64,000 nt of DNA from RPQJ01 sp963846315. Lineage in GTDB: Bacteria > Pseudomonadota > Gammaproteobacteria > Steroidobacterales > Steroidobacteraceae. Under the pieces are notes generated by a model, which was not told the origin of the DNA, searched no databases, and saw only the letters and a program-made list of their open reading frames with translations. Made by a program: the position numbers and the translations under genes. Each line of letters opens with the position of its first letter. Within the stretch, counting starts at the first letter, position 1. Below, in pieces: positions 43,871 to 53,455 of the stretch. The stretch spans positions 62,001-126,000 of the forward strand of contig CAWJVM010000005.1 in assembly GCA_963846315.1 (NCBI GenBank), given 5' to 3'.

Positions 43871-44173
43871 CTCCTGCTGCGCCTTCTTGTGCCGCAGGTC
43901 GAGGACCAGGTTGTAGCCGGCGACGCCGGCCGGAAACAGGTTCGAGAGGATACCGACCGAGTCGTTCTTGCCGAAGGTGAAATACGACAGCAGCAGCAGG
44001 CTGCCGCTGATGCTCATGATCCAGAACACGGTCGGGACGACCGGCTTGCCGTGGCGCCGCGAATAGAACATCTGCACGAACCAGCGGCCCGCGAACAATG
44101 CGACGCCGAGGTAACCGACGAGCTTCCAGGGCGTGATCGTAATGCCAAACGCCACCAGCAACGGATCGTTCAT
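43859..44173 (-). CDS. Lipid-A-disaccharide-synthase N-terminal-domain (LAB_N) membrane protein
   Basis: 104 residues with three hydrophobic segments (ITPWKLVGYLGVALFAGRWF, VFWIMSISGSLLLLSYF, ILSNLFPAGVAGYNLVLDL). The FVQMFYSRRHGKPVVPTVFW block is the LAB_N signature, a domain found alone or fused to glycosyltransferases and occasionally LpxB. Probably inner-membrane and tied to lipid A or sugar-lipid metabolism. Its ATG overlaps the kdsB stop (ATGA), so it is the last gene of the envelope operon; its TAG stop lies in a repeat arm. Confidence 0.85.
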   Translation of the reverse strand: MNDPLLVAFGITITPWKLVGYLGVALFAGRWFVQMFYSRRHGKPVVPTVFWIMSISGSLLLLSYFTFGKNDSVGILSNLFPAGVAGYNLVLDLRHKKAQQEERG

Positions 44174-44967
44174 GGTCTTCGTGCTCCAGGTTCGGCGGCG
44201 GCGCGCAGACGTGCACGCTGCAGGTCCGCATCGGTATCGATTCCAGGCCCGGGCGATTCGGCACACAGGGCCACCACGATGCGCAACCCCGCTTGCAGGG
44301 CGCGCAACTGTTCCAGCTTTTCGGCCTGTTCGTAGGTCGAAGGCGCCATGGCGGTGATTCGCTTCAGCGCGCCGACGCGATACGCATACAAGCCGACGTG
44401 CCGCAGCGCTCCGGCAAAGTCCGTCTGGCTGCCGAGTCCCGCGCTCGCGCCCTCGCGCGACCAGGGAATCGGGGCGCGGCTGAAATACAGCGCCGTGCCG
44501 TCGACCGCGAACACCACCTTGACCACGTTGGGGTCGAGAAAGTCGTGCAACGATTCGATCGGAGTCGCGAGCGTCGCGATGGCAGCGTCCGGGTCACGCG
44601 CCAGCAGATCCGCCACCTGGTCGATCAAACGTGGCGGCACGAACGGTTCATCGCCCTGCACGTTGACCACGATCGTGTCGTCAGTCCAGCCCCGCTGTTG
44701 CGCGACAGCAGCGACACGATCCGTGCCGGACGGCAACGCGGCATCGGTCATCACGGCGATCGACGGCGTGCGTTCCCGCGGGTCGTGGACTGCCGCTGCA
44801 ATGCGCTCGTCGTCGGTGGCGACCAGCACCTGATCGGCGCAGCTGGCGGCCGCCTGTTCCACCACTCGCTGGATCATCGTCCTGCCACCGATGTCGAGCA
44901 GCGGCTTGCCGGGCAAGCGGGTCGAGGCGTATCGCGCCGGGATGACGACGTGATGGGGCACGGCCAT
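44170..44967 (-). CDS. kdsB: CMP-Kdo synthetase KdsB
   Basis: 265 residues. Activates Kdo with CTP for LPS inner core. HHVVIPARYASTRLPGKPLL, VLVATDDERI, VNVQGDEPFVPPRLIDQVA and HVGLYAYRVGALKRI are diagnostic. The start M was chosen because the family begins at this point. It overlaps trm112 by 1 nt and LAB_N by 4 nt. Confidence 0.96.
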   Translation of the reverse strand: MAVPHHVVIPARYASTRLPGKPLLDIGGRTMIQRVVEQAAASCADQVLVATDDERIAAAVHDPRERTPSIAVMTDAALPSGTDRVAAVAQQRGWTDDTIVVNVQGDEPFVPPRLIDQVADLLARDPDAAIATLATPIESLHDFLDPNVVKVVFAVDGTALYFSRAPIPWSREGASAGLGSQTDFAGALRHVGLYAYRVGALKRITAMAPSTYEQAEKLEQLRALQAGLRIVVALCAESPGPGIDTDADLQRARLRAAAEPGARRP

Positions 44968-45155
44968 CAGTCCTTGAGCAACGGGTCGTCGGAATTGAGC
45001 CGACGGGCTTCTTCCTCGAGCATCGCCGGGACGCCGTCGCGCACCGGAAAGGCCAGCCGGTCGGCGCGGCACACCAGCGCCTGCGCGTCGCGATGCCACT
45101 GCAGCGGACCCTTGCAGAGCGGGCAGGCGAGGATATCGAGCAGTTTGTTATCCAA
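44967..45155 (-). CDS. Trm112-like zinc-binding protein (YcaR type)
   Basis: 62 residues. DNKLLDILACPLCKGPLQWH, LVCRADRLAFPVRDGVPAML: a zinc-ribbon pattern with three of four Cys positions kept. Start: TTG at 45155 (GGGAG 6 nt upstream) or GTG at 45170; the TTG start matches the family N-terminus and overlaps lpxK by 8 nt. It sits between lpxK and kdsB, as ycaR does in E. coli. Confidence 0.88.
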   Translation of the reverse strand: MDNKLLDILACPLCKGPLQWHRDAQALVCRADRLAFPVRDGVPAMLEEEARRLNSDDPLLKD

Positions 45156-46191
45156 GGGACACTCCCGCACCGGTCAGGCCGGTGCGTTCCAGGATGGACG
45201 CCAGCAGCGCCGCGGAATCGGCGCGGCCGATGCCGACGTCGAGTTCGACCCACCACCAGTCCGGATGGGCGATCTGCCGGCATTTTACGGCATCTTTCTC
45301 CGTCATCAGGACAATGGCTGGCGTAGGGAACGGCAGTGACCCGGCGTCGAGCGCGGCGTGGTCAGCCAGCGGATGCGGTATGACGAACAAACCTCGTGCG
45401 GCGAGGCTGCGGAAAAAGGCATCGGGATGACCGATGCCGGCCAGCGCGTGCAGGTTGGAGACACCGACGAATGCCAACAACGGCCGGCGTTCGCCCGTCA
45501 GCAGGTTCACCGCATCGCCCAGTTCGAATTGCGCCTGCAGCAGCAAGGGCGAACGAATCGGGAGCTCGGCGCGCCCTTCCCCGCCACGGTCGGTCACAAT
45601 GACCGCGTGGACCGATTCCAGTTCGCAAGCGGGCTCGCGCAACGGCCCGGCGGGCAACAGCCAGCGGTTGCCGAGGCCGCGCGCGCCATCAACAACCGCG
45701 ATTTCGAAGTCGCGCGCAAGGCGCACGTGCTGCAGGCCGTCATCGCAGACGACGACTTCCGCACCTTGCTCGACCGCCAGGCGCGCCGCCGCCACCCGAT
45801 CTGCGCCGATGACGACGGTGTGCACGCCACGGCGTGCATGCACGAGCGCTTCGTCACCGGTCACGCTCGGGTCGTCGGCGGGTGCTACGACCCTCGGCGC
45901 GCCGCGATGCGAGCCACCGTAACCGCGCAGCACGACACCGACTCGCCGGCCGCGTGCTTCGAGTTGTCGTGCGAGCCAGGCGGCGACGGGCGTCTTGCCC
46001 GTGCCACCGACCGTCAGGTTGCCGACGACGATGACCGGCACGCCGACGTGCTCGACGCGTAACAGTCCCACGCGGTACGCCATGGCACGCAAGGCGATGA
46101 CGAGCCGATACAGCAGGGCAAACGGCCACAACGGCAGGCTGCGCCAGGCGGGGCCGTACCAGACGCTCTGCAGCCGCGCGTCGAGCGACAT
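45148..46191 (-). CDS. lpxK: Tetraacyldisaccharide 4'-kinase LpxK
   Basis: 347 residues. Phosphorylates lipid A disaccharide at the inner membrane. VIVVGNLTVGGTGKTPVAAW (Walker A), VVLRGYGG, GDEALVHARRG, VVVCDDGLQHVRLARDFEI and LVMTEKDAVKC-like VLMTEKDAVKCRQIA. One N-terminal membrane-binding segment. It lies 3 nt after msbA. Confidence 0.95.
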   Translation of the reverse strand: MSLDARLQSVWYGPAWRSLPLWPFALLYRLVIALRAMAYRVGLLRVEHVGVPVIVVGNLTVGGTGKTPVAAWLARQLEARGRRVGVVLRGYGGSHRGAPRVVAPADDPSVTGDEALVHARRGVHTVVIGADRVAAARLAVEQGAEVVVCDDGLQHVRLARDFEIAVVDGARGLGNRWLLPAGPLREPACELESVHAVIVTDRGGEGRAELPIRSPLLLQAQFELGDAVNLLTGERRPLLAFVGVSNLHALAGIGHPDAFFRSLAARGLFVIPHPLADHAALDAGSLPFPTPAIVLMTEKDAVKCRQIAHPDWWWVELDVGIGRADSAALLASILERTGLTGAGVSLG

Positions 46192-46194
46192 GCG

Positions 46195-47961
46195 TCAGTC
46201 GTTGAACTGCAACCGGTGCAGCACGGCGTACTGGCCGTCGCGCGCCAGCAATTCCTGGTGGGTGCCCGATTCCACGACGCGGCCCGAGTCCATGACGAGG
46301 ATGCGGTCGGCTTTCTCGACCGTCGACAGCCGGTGCGCGATGATGAGCGTCGTGCGGTTGGCCATGAGCGCTTCGAGCTGGTCCTGGATCTGCCGTTCGA
46401 TCTCGGTGTCGAGCGCCGACGTGGCCTCGTCCAGGATCAGGATCGGCGAGTTGCGCAACAGCGCGCGCGCGATCGCGATGCGCTGGCGCTGGCCACCCGA
46501 AAGCAGTGTGCCACGGTCGCCGACGATGGTATCGAGCCCGAGCGGCAGTTGTGCGCTGAACTCGTTGACGCGCGCGGCGGCGGCGGCGCCTTCAATTTCA
46601 GCATCCGTGGCCGGGAAACCGAAGGCGATGTTGCTCTTGATGGTGTCATTGAACAGCACGACGTCCTGACTCACGAGGCTGACCTGCGAGCGCAGTGCGT
46701 TGAGCGAGAACTCGCGCGCGTCGTGGCCGTCGACCAGCACCTGCCCCGCCGTCGGATCGTAGAAACGCGGCAGCAGTCCGACCAGCGTGGACTTGCCGCT
46801 GCCGGAACGACCCACGATGGCGATCTTCTCGCCCGGTTGTGCGTGGAAGCTCACGCCGTGCAGCACGGGATCGGCCGACGTCGGGTACTTGAACTCGATG
46901 TCGCGGTACTCGACCTCGCCACGCGCGCGTTCCAGGCGGAAACCGCCGCCCTGGTGCTCGAGCGGCGCATCGAGCACCTCGAATATGCTCTGCGCGGCCG
47001 CAATGCCCTGCTGCAGCGGTCCCGCGACGTTGACCAACCGGCGCAGCGGCGCCGTGATCAGCATCAGCGCGGCAATGAAGGAAGTGAACTCGCCCACCGA
47101 CATCAAGCCGTTGATCGCGTCGACTGTCGCCAGGTACAACACGCCCGCCAGGCCGACCGCAGCGATTGTCTGCACGATGGGATTGCTCATGCCCTTGGTC
47201 ATCATGAGCTTCATGTGCGAGCGACGGTTGTGCTCGGTCACCTCGTCGAACATCCGCGCCTCGTAGTCCTGCGCGTTGAAGACGCGGATCACCCGCGGTG
47301 CCTCGATCGCTTCCTTGGCGACCCGGGTCACGTCGCCCATGGAATTCTGGATGCGCCGGCTGTAGCGGCGGAACAGCAGGTTGATCTTGCGGATCAGCAC
47401 CGCGATCAACGGGCCGACGATCAGGCTGAACAGCGTGAGCTTCGGATTGAGGTACAGCAGGTAGCCGATCAAGCCGAGGATCGTCAGCGAGTCGCGGATG
47501 AACACCGTGACCGAATCGGTCGTGGCCGTGGCGACCTGCTCCGTGTTGTACGTGAGCTTGGACAGCAGCACGCCCGACGTGTTGGTATCGAAATACGCGA
47601 CCGGCAAGTGCACGTAGCGCTCGAAGATCTGCCCACGCAGCGTTTTCACGATGTGCCGCCCGACGAAACCCGGACAGTACGTCTGCATGAAGTCGCCGAT
47701 GCCGCGCAGGATGAAGAGCCCGACCAGCGCCACCGGCACCAGCCAGACCATGCGCGGATCCTTGTCGACGAAGGTGCCGTCGAGGAAGAACTTGACGAAT
47801 GCGGCCCAGCCGGCATCGGTCGCCGCGAAAATCGTCATGCCCACCACGCCGACCGCGAACATGGCCTTGTGCGGTCGCAGGTACCCGAGCAGGCGTTTGT
47901 ACGTGTGCAGGGCGCCTTCCGGCATCTTCAGGTCGACGCGTTTATCGGCTTTCCGACCCAT
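46195..47961 (-). CDS. msbA: Lipid A flippase MsbA
   Basis: 588 residues. Six transmembrane helices followed by an ABC ATPase: Walker A GRSGSGKST, signature LLSGGQRQRIAIARALL, Walker B ILILDEATSALD, and VIIAHRLST-like LIIAHRLSTVEKAD. Flips lipid A-core across the inner membrane. The start overlaps exbD by 20 nt (MGRKADKRVD); M at 47925 is an alternative. lpxK follows, the classic msbA-lpxK pair. Confidence 0.95.
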   Translation of the reverse strand: MGRKADKRVDLKMPEGALHTYKRLLGYLRPHKAMFAVGVVGMTIFAATDAGWAAFVKFFLDGTFVDKDPRMVWLVPVALVGLFILRGIGDFMQTYCPGFVGRHIVKTLRGQIFERYVHLPVAYFDTNTSGVLLSKLTYNTEQVATATTDSVTVFIRDSLTILGLIGYLLYLNPKLTLFSLIVGPLIAVLIRKINLLFRRYSRRIQNSMGDVTRVAKEAIEAPRVIRVFNAQDYEARMFDEVTEHNRRSHMKLMMTKGMSNPIVQTIAAVGLAGVLYLATVDAINGLMSVGEFTSFIAALMLITAPLRRLVNVAGPLQQGIAAAQSIFEVLDAPLEHQGGGFRLERARGEVEYRDIEFKYPTSADPVLHGVSFHAQPGEKIAIVGRSGSGKSTLVGLLPRFYDPTAGQVLVDGHDAREFSLNALRSQVSLVSQDVVLFNDTIKSNIAFGFPATDAEIEGAAAAARVNEFSAQLPLGLDTIVGDRGTLLSGGQRQRIAIARALLRNSPILILDEATSALDTEIERQIQDQLEALMANRTTLIIAHRLSTVEKADRILVMDSGRVVESGTHQELLARDGQYAVLHRLQFND

Positions 47962-48370
47962 CGTGCACCGTGGCAATGTTGATCTGGCGGTAGCCGAGGC
48001 GCCCGGCGACATCCATCGCAGTGACGACCGACTGGTGCACGGCCCGCGCATCGGCGCGGATCGTGAGGGGCTGGGAGCGGTCGCCGTGGGTGGCGCGTGC
48101 AAGCGCCGTGGCGAGCGTGTCGGGACTGTTGTTGACGAGGTCGCGGCCGCCCACGCGGTAACTGCCCGCGGCCGTCACCTCGATTTCGACGGTTTCCTTG
48201 ACCGACGACTCGTCCGGCTGGATACCGGCGGCGGGCAATCGCACCTGCAACCGGCTCTCGTCGATGAACTTGGTGGACATCATGAAGAAGATCAGCAGCA
48301 GCAGCACGACGTCGATCAGCGACGTCATGTTGAGTTCGACCTCCTCGCGCTGCTTGCGCTGGAATTTCAA
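47942..48370 (-). CDS. exbD: ExbD/TolR-type proton-channel subunit
   Basis: 142 residues. A single N-terminal helix with the functional Asp (NMTSLIDVVLLLLIFFMMST, D20), then a periplasmic domain ending AGRLGYRQINIATV. Works with ExbB to turn proton-motive force into work on the outer membrane. It overlaps exbB by 4 nt and msbA by 20 nt. No TonB or TolA is in the window. Confidence 0.93.
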   Translation of the reverse strand: MKFQRKQREEVELNMTSLIDVVLLLLIFFMMSTKFIDESRLQVRLPAAGIQPDESSVKETVEIEVTAAGSYRVGGRDLVNNSPDTLATALARATHGDRSQPLTIRADARAVHQSVVTAMDVAGRLGYRQINIATVHDGSESR

Positions 48371-49038
48371 GCCACGGCTTCCTGCGGCGCCGACAGGGCC
48401 CCGCCGATCTCGACAGCCGACGCCGGGCGCAACGCGCTCGCCCGGTCGATGGCCTGCACCAGCTTGAGCGATTCCTTTTCCATGTCGATGACGTGGCCGT
48501 CGACCCGGCTACGCAGCAAGCGGTAGGCCACCAGTGCCGGAATCGCGATGATCAGGCCGGTAGCGGTCGTGATGAGCGCCTCGGCAATTCCCGACGCCAT
48601 CGCCGTGGGGTTGCCCACGCCGGCGATCGTGATCGCCTTGAACGTCCGGATCATGCCAGTGACGGTACCGAGCAGGCCGAGCAACGGGGAGATGGCCGCG
48701 ATCGTGCCGAGGGCATTCAAGTACCGCTCGAGTTCGTGGGCGACGTGACGCCCGGCGTCCTCGATCGCCTCGATCATCAGCGCGCGGTCACGGTGCCGGT
48801 TCGCCAGTCCCGCCGCCAGCACGCGTCCCAGCGGAGAGTGTTGCTGCAGGGCCAGGATCTGCTTGTCGGACAAGGTGCGGTTTTCGACCCAGCGCCACAC
48901 CTTGTCCACGAGTTCGTCGGGCACGACGCGCTGGCTCCGCAGCGTCCAGAGGCGCTCGAGCGTGATGGCGACGGCAAGTATGGAGCAGAGGATGAGCGGC
49001 ACCATGACGATGCCGCCGGCCTTCACGATTTCGAACAT
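48367..49038 (-). CDS. exbB: ExbB/TolQ/MotA-type proton-channel subunit
   Basis: 223 residues, three transmembrane segments: GGIVMVPLILCSILAVAITL, then ALGTIAAISPLLGLLGTVTG MIRTF (family core, written in two parts), and ALITTATGLIIAIPALVAY. The ATG at 49038 fits the family; the longer frame enters the gap after comEC. exbBD just before msbA is a known arrangement in several gammaproteobacteria. Confidence 0.93.
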   Translation of the reverse strand: MFEIVKAGGIVMVPLILCSILAVAITLERLWTLRSQRVVPDELVDKVWRWVENRTLSDKQILALQQHSPLGRVLAAGLANRHRDRALMIEAIEDAGRHVAHELERYLNALGTIAAISPLLGLLGTVTGMIRTFKAITIAGVGNPTAMASGIAEALITTATGLIIAIPALVAYRLLRSRVDGHVIDMEKESLKLVQAIDRASALRPASAVEIGGALSAPQEAVA

Positions 49039-49120
49039 GTGGCGCGCTCGAGTCCCTGTGCCCGGTAAATATGACCCGCGGATGATACTGGAACCCCTCC
49101 CCTGCGGCGACGGGCATGGT

Positions 49121-51424
49121 TCAAGGATCACGCCATGGTCGCGACCGCTCGCGCCGGTATTCAGCCGGCGGCGACAGGATTCGCCCGGGCTCGAGCTCGA
49201 ATGTGATGGCGCCGCCGCCGCTCGTTCGTATGCTCCGGGCGCCCGCGTGCTCCCAGCGCTCCACGACGCGCGGCACAGGGAAGTTCCAGCGGTTGCGGTA
49301 GCCTACGGCATAGACGGCCCAGCGCGGCCTCAACACCGCCACGAAGTCCTGCGTCGAAGACGTGCGGCTGCCATGGTGTGGCACGACGACGATGTCGACT
49401 GGCGACAGTGCGCCTGCGCGCACCAGGTCGCGCTCGGCTGCGGCCTCGATGTCGCCGGTCAGCAGCGCCGTGTGCCCGCCTGCGCTGACGAGCAGCACGC
49501 ACGAGCTGTCGTTGTCACGTTCATACTGGACGTCGCCGGGATGCAGCCAGCGAAAGCCGACCCCGTCCCACGTCCACGCCTCGCCACGCCGACACGTGCT
49601 CCGTGTTGCCCGCGCAACAGTGCCGTCGAATGCGCTCGTCCGCAGGCTCGGGCCCAGTGTCAGGGCACGCGCATCCAGCAACGTGAGCACGCTGCGGGTT
49701 CCACCCTTGTGATCGTCATCATCGTGGCTCACGACGACGCGATCGACCTGACGGATGCCACGCGACTTGAGGAACGGCGCGACGACGAGCTGTCCGGTGT
49801 CGCTGCCGGTGCGAAACGAAGGGCCAGCGTCGTAGACGAGCGTGTGGCTGCGCGTCTCGACCACGACCGACAGTCCCTGCCCCACGTCGAGAATCGTGAT
49901 TCGCGCGGCACCGTCGGCAACCAGCGCAGGCCGCCACAGGCAGGCGGTCGCAATGAGCACGCCACCTGCGATGCGTCCCAGGATCGGTAAAGGCGACAGC
50001 GCCACGAGCGTGCCGAGAATGAGCGCGCCCCAGCCGACACCGTCGAGCGCCGCGATCGACCACGTGGCGAGCGGCCACGATGCCGGAACCTCGATCAGTG
50101 GCCACGTCGCTTCGATCAACCGGCCGGTCCAGTCGAGCAGCACCGCGCCAGCGTCCCCGGCAATCATGGCGACGGCGCAGGACAGCAGCACGGCCGGCAC
50201 GATCAGCAGCGTGTAGAGCGGAATCGCGTACAGGTTGACCAGCGCGGAAACGAGCGAGACCGAGCCGAAACTGCCCGCAAGGACCGGCACCAGTCCCAGC
50301 GTGACGACGACCTGGACCAGCAGGTAACTGCGCAGGAGGCCGAGTGGCCGGACGTGCCCGGTGGCCCCGTAGAGAATCACGGCCACGGCGCCGAACGACA
50401 GCCAGAACCCCGGCGCGAGCGGCGCCAGCGGATCGAGCAGCAGCACGCCGCTGACGCACAGGCCGAGCCCATCGGCGACACCGATCCGTCGACGCAACAG
50501 CAGTGCCGCCGCGCCGCAAGCGATCATGACCAGGGTGCGCTGCGTCGGCACGGACCAGCCCGCCAGCAGGCTGTAGGCGACGGCGGCGATGGCGCCCGCG
50601 ACGACCGACGCATCGCGCGTGGCGCCCGTCGCACCCCAGCGCTGGCGCAAGCGCTGCACCCGTCCGCCGAGCCAGGCAAAGACCGCAGCCACCATCGCGA
50701 TGTGTAAGCCCGAGATGGCCATCAGGTGACTGGTGCCGCTGCGCGAGAGTTGCAGCCACTGCTCGCGACTCAGCGCGTCCTGCAGGCCGACGGCGAGCCC
50801 GGCGACGATGCCTGCCGACGGCCGCTCACCGAGTGCGTCACGAATGACCGCTGCCGCCTCCGCGCGCGCCAGCAACACCGGGTACACGAACGTAACGTTG
50901 GCGGCGCGGCCGAGGCGTGCGCCGGAACGCACGTAGCCGCTCGCGCCGACGTGATCGCGCAGCATCCGCGCCTCGTTGTCGTGCCCGCCCGGATTCGCGA
51001 AGCCACGGGGACGACGCAGCTTCACTTCGAGTTCGAGGGTCTCGGCGGCGTCGACTCGGGAAGGCGCGTCGTACCACGTCAACTCGAGCAGATGCGGTAA
51101 CGCCGGTGCACCGGCTTCCGGCTGCGGCGCGAGCCGGAACTTGAGCACATCGAGCGTCCCCTGGGGCACGCTCACGACCACCCCGCGCACGCGAACCGGT
51201 TGACCTTCCAGCGTCGGGTCCAGCCGGTCGGCGAGCCCTGCGTTCAGCTGCAGGGCCGTCAGCCAGAATCCCGCGCCCAGACCCGCCAGCTCGGGCCTGC
51301 GCCACGCACAGGCGACGACCGCACCCACACCGAGACACGCCCACGCCAGCGCGACTGGGGGCGCCTGCGGCAGGCCGAGCACCGCACAGGACCCGGCCAC
51401 GAGGCCTGCCGCCAACTGCCACAT
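49121..51424 (-). CDS. comEC: DNA-uptake channel ComEC/Rec2
   Basis: 767 residues. N-terminal soluble OB-like domain, central Competence transmembrane region (SRSGTSHLMAISGLHIAMVA), and a C-terminal metallo-beta-lactamase domain (LDVGQGLSVVVETRSHTLVY, VVSHDDDDHKGG, VPHHGSRTSS). Full-length architecture for import of single-stranded DNA. It sits between lolD and exbB, a conserved but functionally unexplained position. Confidence 0.94.
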   Translation of the reverse strand: MWQLAAGLVAGSCAVLGLPQAPPVALAWACLGVGAVVACAWRRPELAGLGAGFWLTALQLNAGLADRLDPTLEGQPVRVRGVVVSVPQGTLDVLKFRLAPQPEAGAPALPHLLELTWYDAPSRVDAAETLELEVKLRRPRGFANPGGHDNEARMLRDHVGASGYVRSGARLGRAANVTFVYPVLLARAEAAAVIRDALGERPSAGIVAGLAVGLQDALSREQWLQLSRSGTSHLMAISGLHIAMVAAVFAWLGGRVQRLRQRWGATGATRDASVVAGAIAAVAYSLLAGWSVPTQRTLVMIACGAAALLLRRRIGVADGLGLCVSGVLLLDPLAPLAPGFWLSFGAVAVILYGATGHVRPLGLLRSYLLVQVVVTLGLVPVLAGSFGSVSLVSALVNLYAIPLYTLLIVPAVLLSCAVAMIAGDAGAVLLDWTGRLIEATWPLIEVPASWPLATWSIAALDGVGWGALILGTLVALSPLPILGRIAGGVLIATACLWRPALVADGAARITILDVGQGLSVVVETRSHTLVYDAGPSFRTGSDTGQLVVAPFLKSRGIRQVDRVVVSHDDDDHKGGTRSVLTLLDARALTLGPSLRTSAFDGTVARATRSTCRRGEAWTWDGVGFRWLHPGDVQYERDNDSSCVLLVSAGGHTALLTGDIEAAAERDLVRAGALSPVDIVVVPHHGSRTSSTQDFVAVLRPRWAVYAVGYRNRWNFPVPRVVERWEHAGARSIRTSGGGAITFELEPGRILSPPAEYRRERSRPWRDP

Positions 51425-51510
51425 GGTTCAGCGTCCTGACCGCGAGAACCGCAGCGTGCGGGGTCACCCGTGCCGCCGGCCATGCGACTAATCGACGCGT
51501 TGCGCCCGAT

Positions 51511-52194
51511 TCAGCCCTCGACGAGCCGGCCGTCCTGCAGGGTGAGGAGACGCTGCATGCGCGCAGCGATGGTGTTCGAATGCGTGACCAGCACCAGGCT
51601 CGTGCCGAGTTCACGGTTCAGTTCGAGCATGAGTTCGAGCACCCCCTCGGCATTGCGGCCGTCGAGGTTGCCGGTCGGCTCGTCGGCCAGCACGAGCTTC
51701 GGTCGTGTGACCAGCGCACGTGCCACGGCTGCACGCTGTCGCTCGCCGCCCGAGAGCTGCGATGGCCGATGCGTCAGGCGCTGCCCCAGTCCGACGCGCT
51801 CGAGGAACCAGTGCGCCTCACGACGCGCATCCGCCACGGAAGTGCGTCGCACCAGCAGTGGCATCGCAACGTTCTCGAGCGCACTGAACTCCGGCAGCAG
51901 GTGATGGAACTGGTAGACGAAACCCAGCGCGCGGTTGCGCAGGTCGCCGCGCGCGGCGTCCGACAGGTCGGCAAAAGCCTGGCCCATCAACCGCACCGTG
52001 CCCTGCGCCGGCAGGTCGAGGCCGCCAAGAATCTGCAACAACGTCGTCTTGCCCGAGCCCGAGGCGCCGATGATGGCGAGCGTCTCGCCCGCCCGCACCT
52101 GGAGTTCGACGCCCCGCAGGACCTCGAGGCGCTGCCCCGCTTCCTCGAAGTGCTTGTGGACGCCCTCGCACGCGAGGATCGATGGTTCAGTCAT
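51511..52194 (-). CDS. lolD: Lipoprotein-release ATPase LolD
   Basis: 227 residues. Walker A GASGSGKTT, LolD-specific FVYQFHHLLPEFSALENVAM, signature LSGGERQRAAVARAL, Walker B LVLADEPTGNLD, and LVLVTHS. Powers extraction of lipoproteins from the inner membrane to LolA. It overlaps lolE by 8 nt. Confidence 0.96.
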   Translation of the reverse strand: MTEPSILACEGVHKHFEEAGQRLEVLRGVELQVRAGETLAIIGASGSGKTTLLQILGGLDLPAQGTVRLMGQAFADLSDAARGDLRNRALGFVYQFHHLLPEFSALENVAMPLLVRRTSVADARREAHWFLERVGLGQRLTHRPSQLSGGERQRAAVARALVTRPKLVLADEPTGNLDGRNAEGVLELMLELNRELGTSLVLVTHSNTIAARMQRLLTLQDGRLVEG

Positions 52195-53455
52195 GGCGCA
52201 GGGCCCTCGCCGGATCGGTGGTCGCTGCGCGCCACGCGGGATACAGAGTGGATAGACAACAGAGCGCGAACGCCGTGCCCGCGATGAGCAGCACGTCGCC
52301 AGGCTCGACCCGAGCCGGCAGGTCGCTCATGAGGTAGACGCTCGCATCCATGAAATGGACGCCGAAGACACGCTCGAGGCCGTGCACGATCGACTCGAGG
52401 TTCAGCGAGAGCAGCACGCCGAGCGCCACGCCACCCAGCGTGCCCAGCAGGCCGATCACGGTGCCCTGCGTCGTGAAGATCGCGAGGATGCTGGAGGGAC
52501 GCGCACCGATGGTGCGCAGGATGGCGATGTCCGGCTGCTTGTCCTTCACCGCCATCACCAGCGTCGATACGATGTTGAACGCGGCAACCGCCACGACCAG
52601 CAGCAGGATGAAGAACATCATGCGCTTGGTCAGTTCGATCGAGCGGAAAAAGTTCGCGTTGCGCTGGGTCCAGTCCTCGACGTAGAGGCCGCCGCCGAGT
52701 TCATTGGCCACTTCGCGCACCGCCAATGGCGCCTGGTACGGATCCTTCACGGCCAGTCGCAGTCCGGTCACGTTGGCGCCCAGCCGCAGCAGTCGCGCCG
52801 CATCGGCCACGTGCACCACCGCGAGCGTCGCGTCGATCTCGTACATGCCGGAGCGAAAGATGCCCGCAACCTTGAACCGGCGCAGCCGCGGCAGCACGCC
52901 GGCCGGCGTCACGTTGCCCTTGGCGACGGCCACGACGACCGCGTCGCCCACGCTCACGCCGAGCTTGCTGGCCAGTTCTTGGCCGAGCAGGATGGTGAAA
53001 GCGCCCGGCTGCAGCGACTGCATCGAGCCACTCGTGAGGCGCTCGCCGAGCGACGAGACCTGCGCTTCCAGCGCCGGGTCGATGCCACGCAAGGTGGCGG
53101 CGCTCGACGCGCCGGCCGCATGATCGGCAATCAGCAGCGTTTCGGCTTCGACGAACGGAGCGACGGCCGAGACCCGTGGGTTCTCGAGCGCCGTGTCCCG
53201 CATCGCCTCCCAGCCGACGAGGCCTTCGCCGAAGGCGGTCACCGTGGCGTGCGACGTCAGGCTCAGGATGCGTGAACGCAGTTCATGCTCGAACCCGTTC
53301 ATCACCGACAGCACGACGATCAGCACGGCCACGCCGATCGCGACCCCCACCATCGAAATCAGCGAAATGAACGACAGGAAGCGGTTGCCGGTCGAGCGCA
53401 GGTAGCGCCGGCCGATCGTGAGTTCGAACGGAGTGCTGCGTCCGGCCATGCTCAC
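52187..53455 (-). CDS. lolE: Lipoprotein-release permease LolE (second copy of LolC/E pair)
   Basis: 422 residues, four transmembrane helices. ELTIGRRYLRSTGNRFLSFI, VLIVVLSVMNGFEHELRSRI, IAILRTIGARPSSILAIFTT QG (split) and a C-terminal FALCCLSTLYPAWRAATTDP. Start GTG at 53455 overlaps the previous stop (GTGA); ATG at 53449 is an alternative. About half its residues match the neighbouring paralogue by eye. The C/E assignment follows gene order. Confidence 0.9.
   Translation of the reverse strand: MSMAGRSTPFELTIGRRYLRSTGNRFLSFISLISMVGVAIGVAVLIVVLSVMNGFEHELRSRILSLTSHATVTAFGEGLVGWEAMRDTALENPRVSAVAPFVEAETLLIADHAAGASSAATLRGIDPALEAQVSSLGERLTSGSMQSLQPGAFTILLGQELASKLGVSVGDAVVVAVAKGNVTPAGVLPRLRRFKVAGIFRSGMYEIDATLAVVHVADAARLLRLGANVTGLRLAVKDPYQAPLAVREVANELGGGLYVEDWTQRNANFFRSIELTKRMMFFILLLVVAVAAFNIVSTLVMAVKDKQPDIAILRTIGARPSSILAIFTTQGTVIGLLGTLGGVALGVLLSLNLESIVHGLERVFGVHFMDASVYLMSDLPARVEPGDVLLIAGTAFALCCLSTLYPAWRAATTDPARALRHD

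Noticed and set aside
46216..47982. 588-codon plus-strand frame opposite msbA
   Set aside because: Mirror frame of MsbA, which has all ABC motifs on the minus strand.
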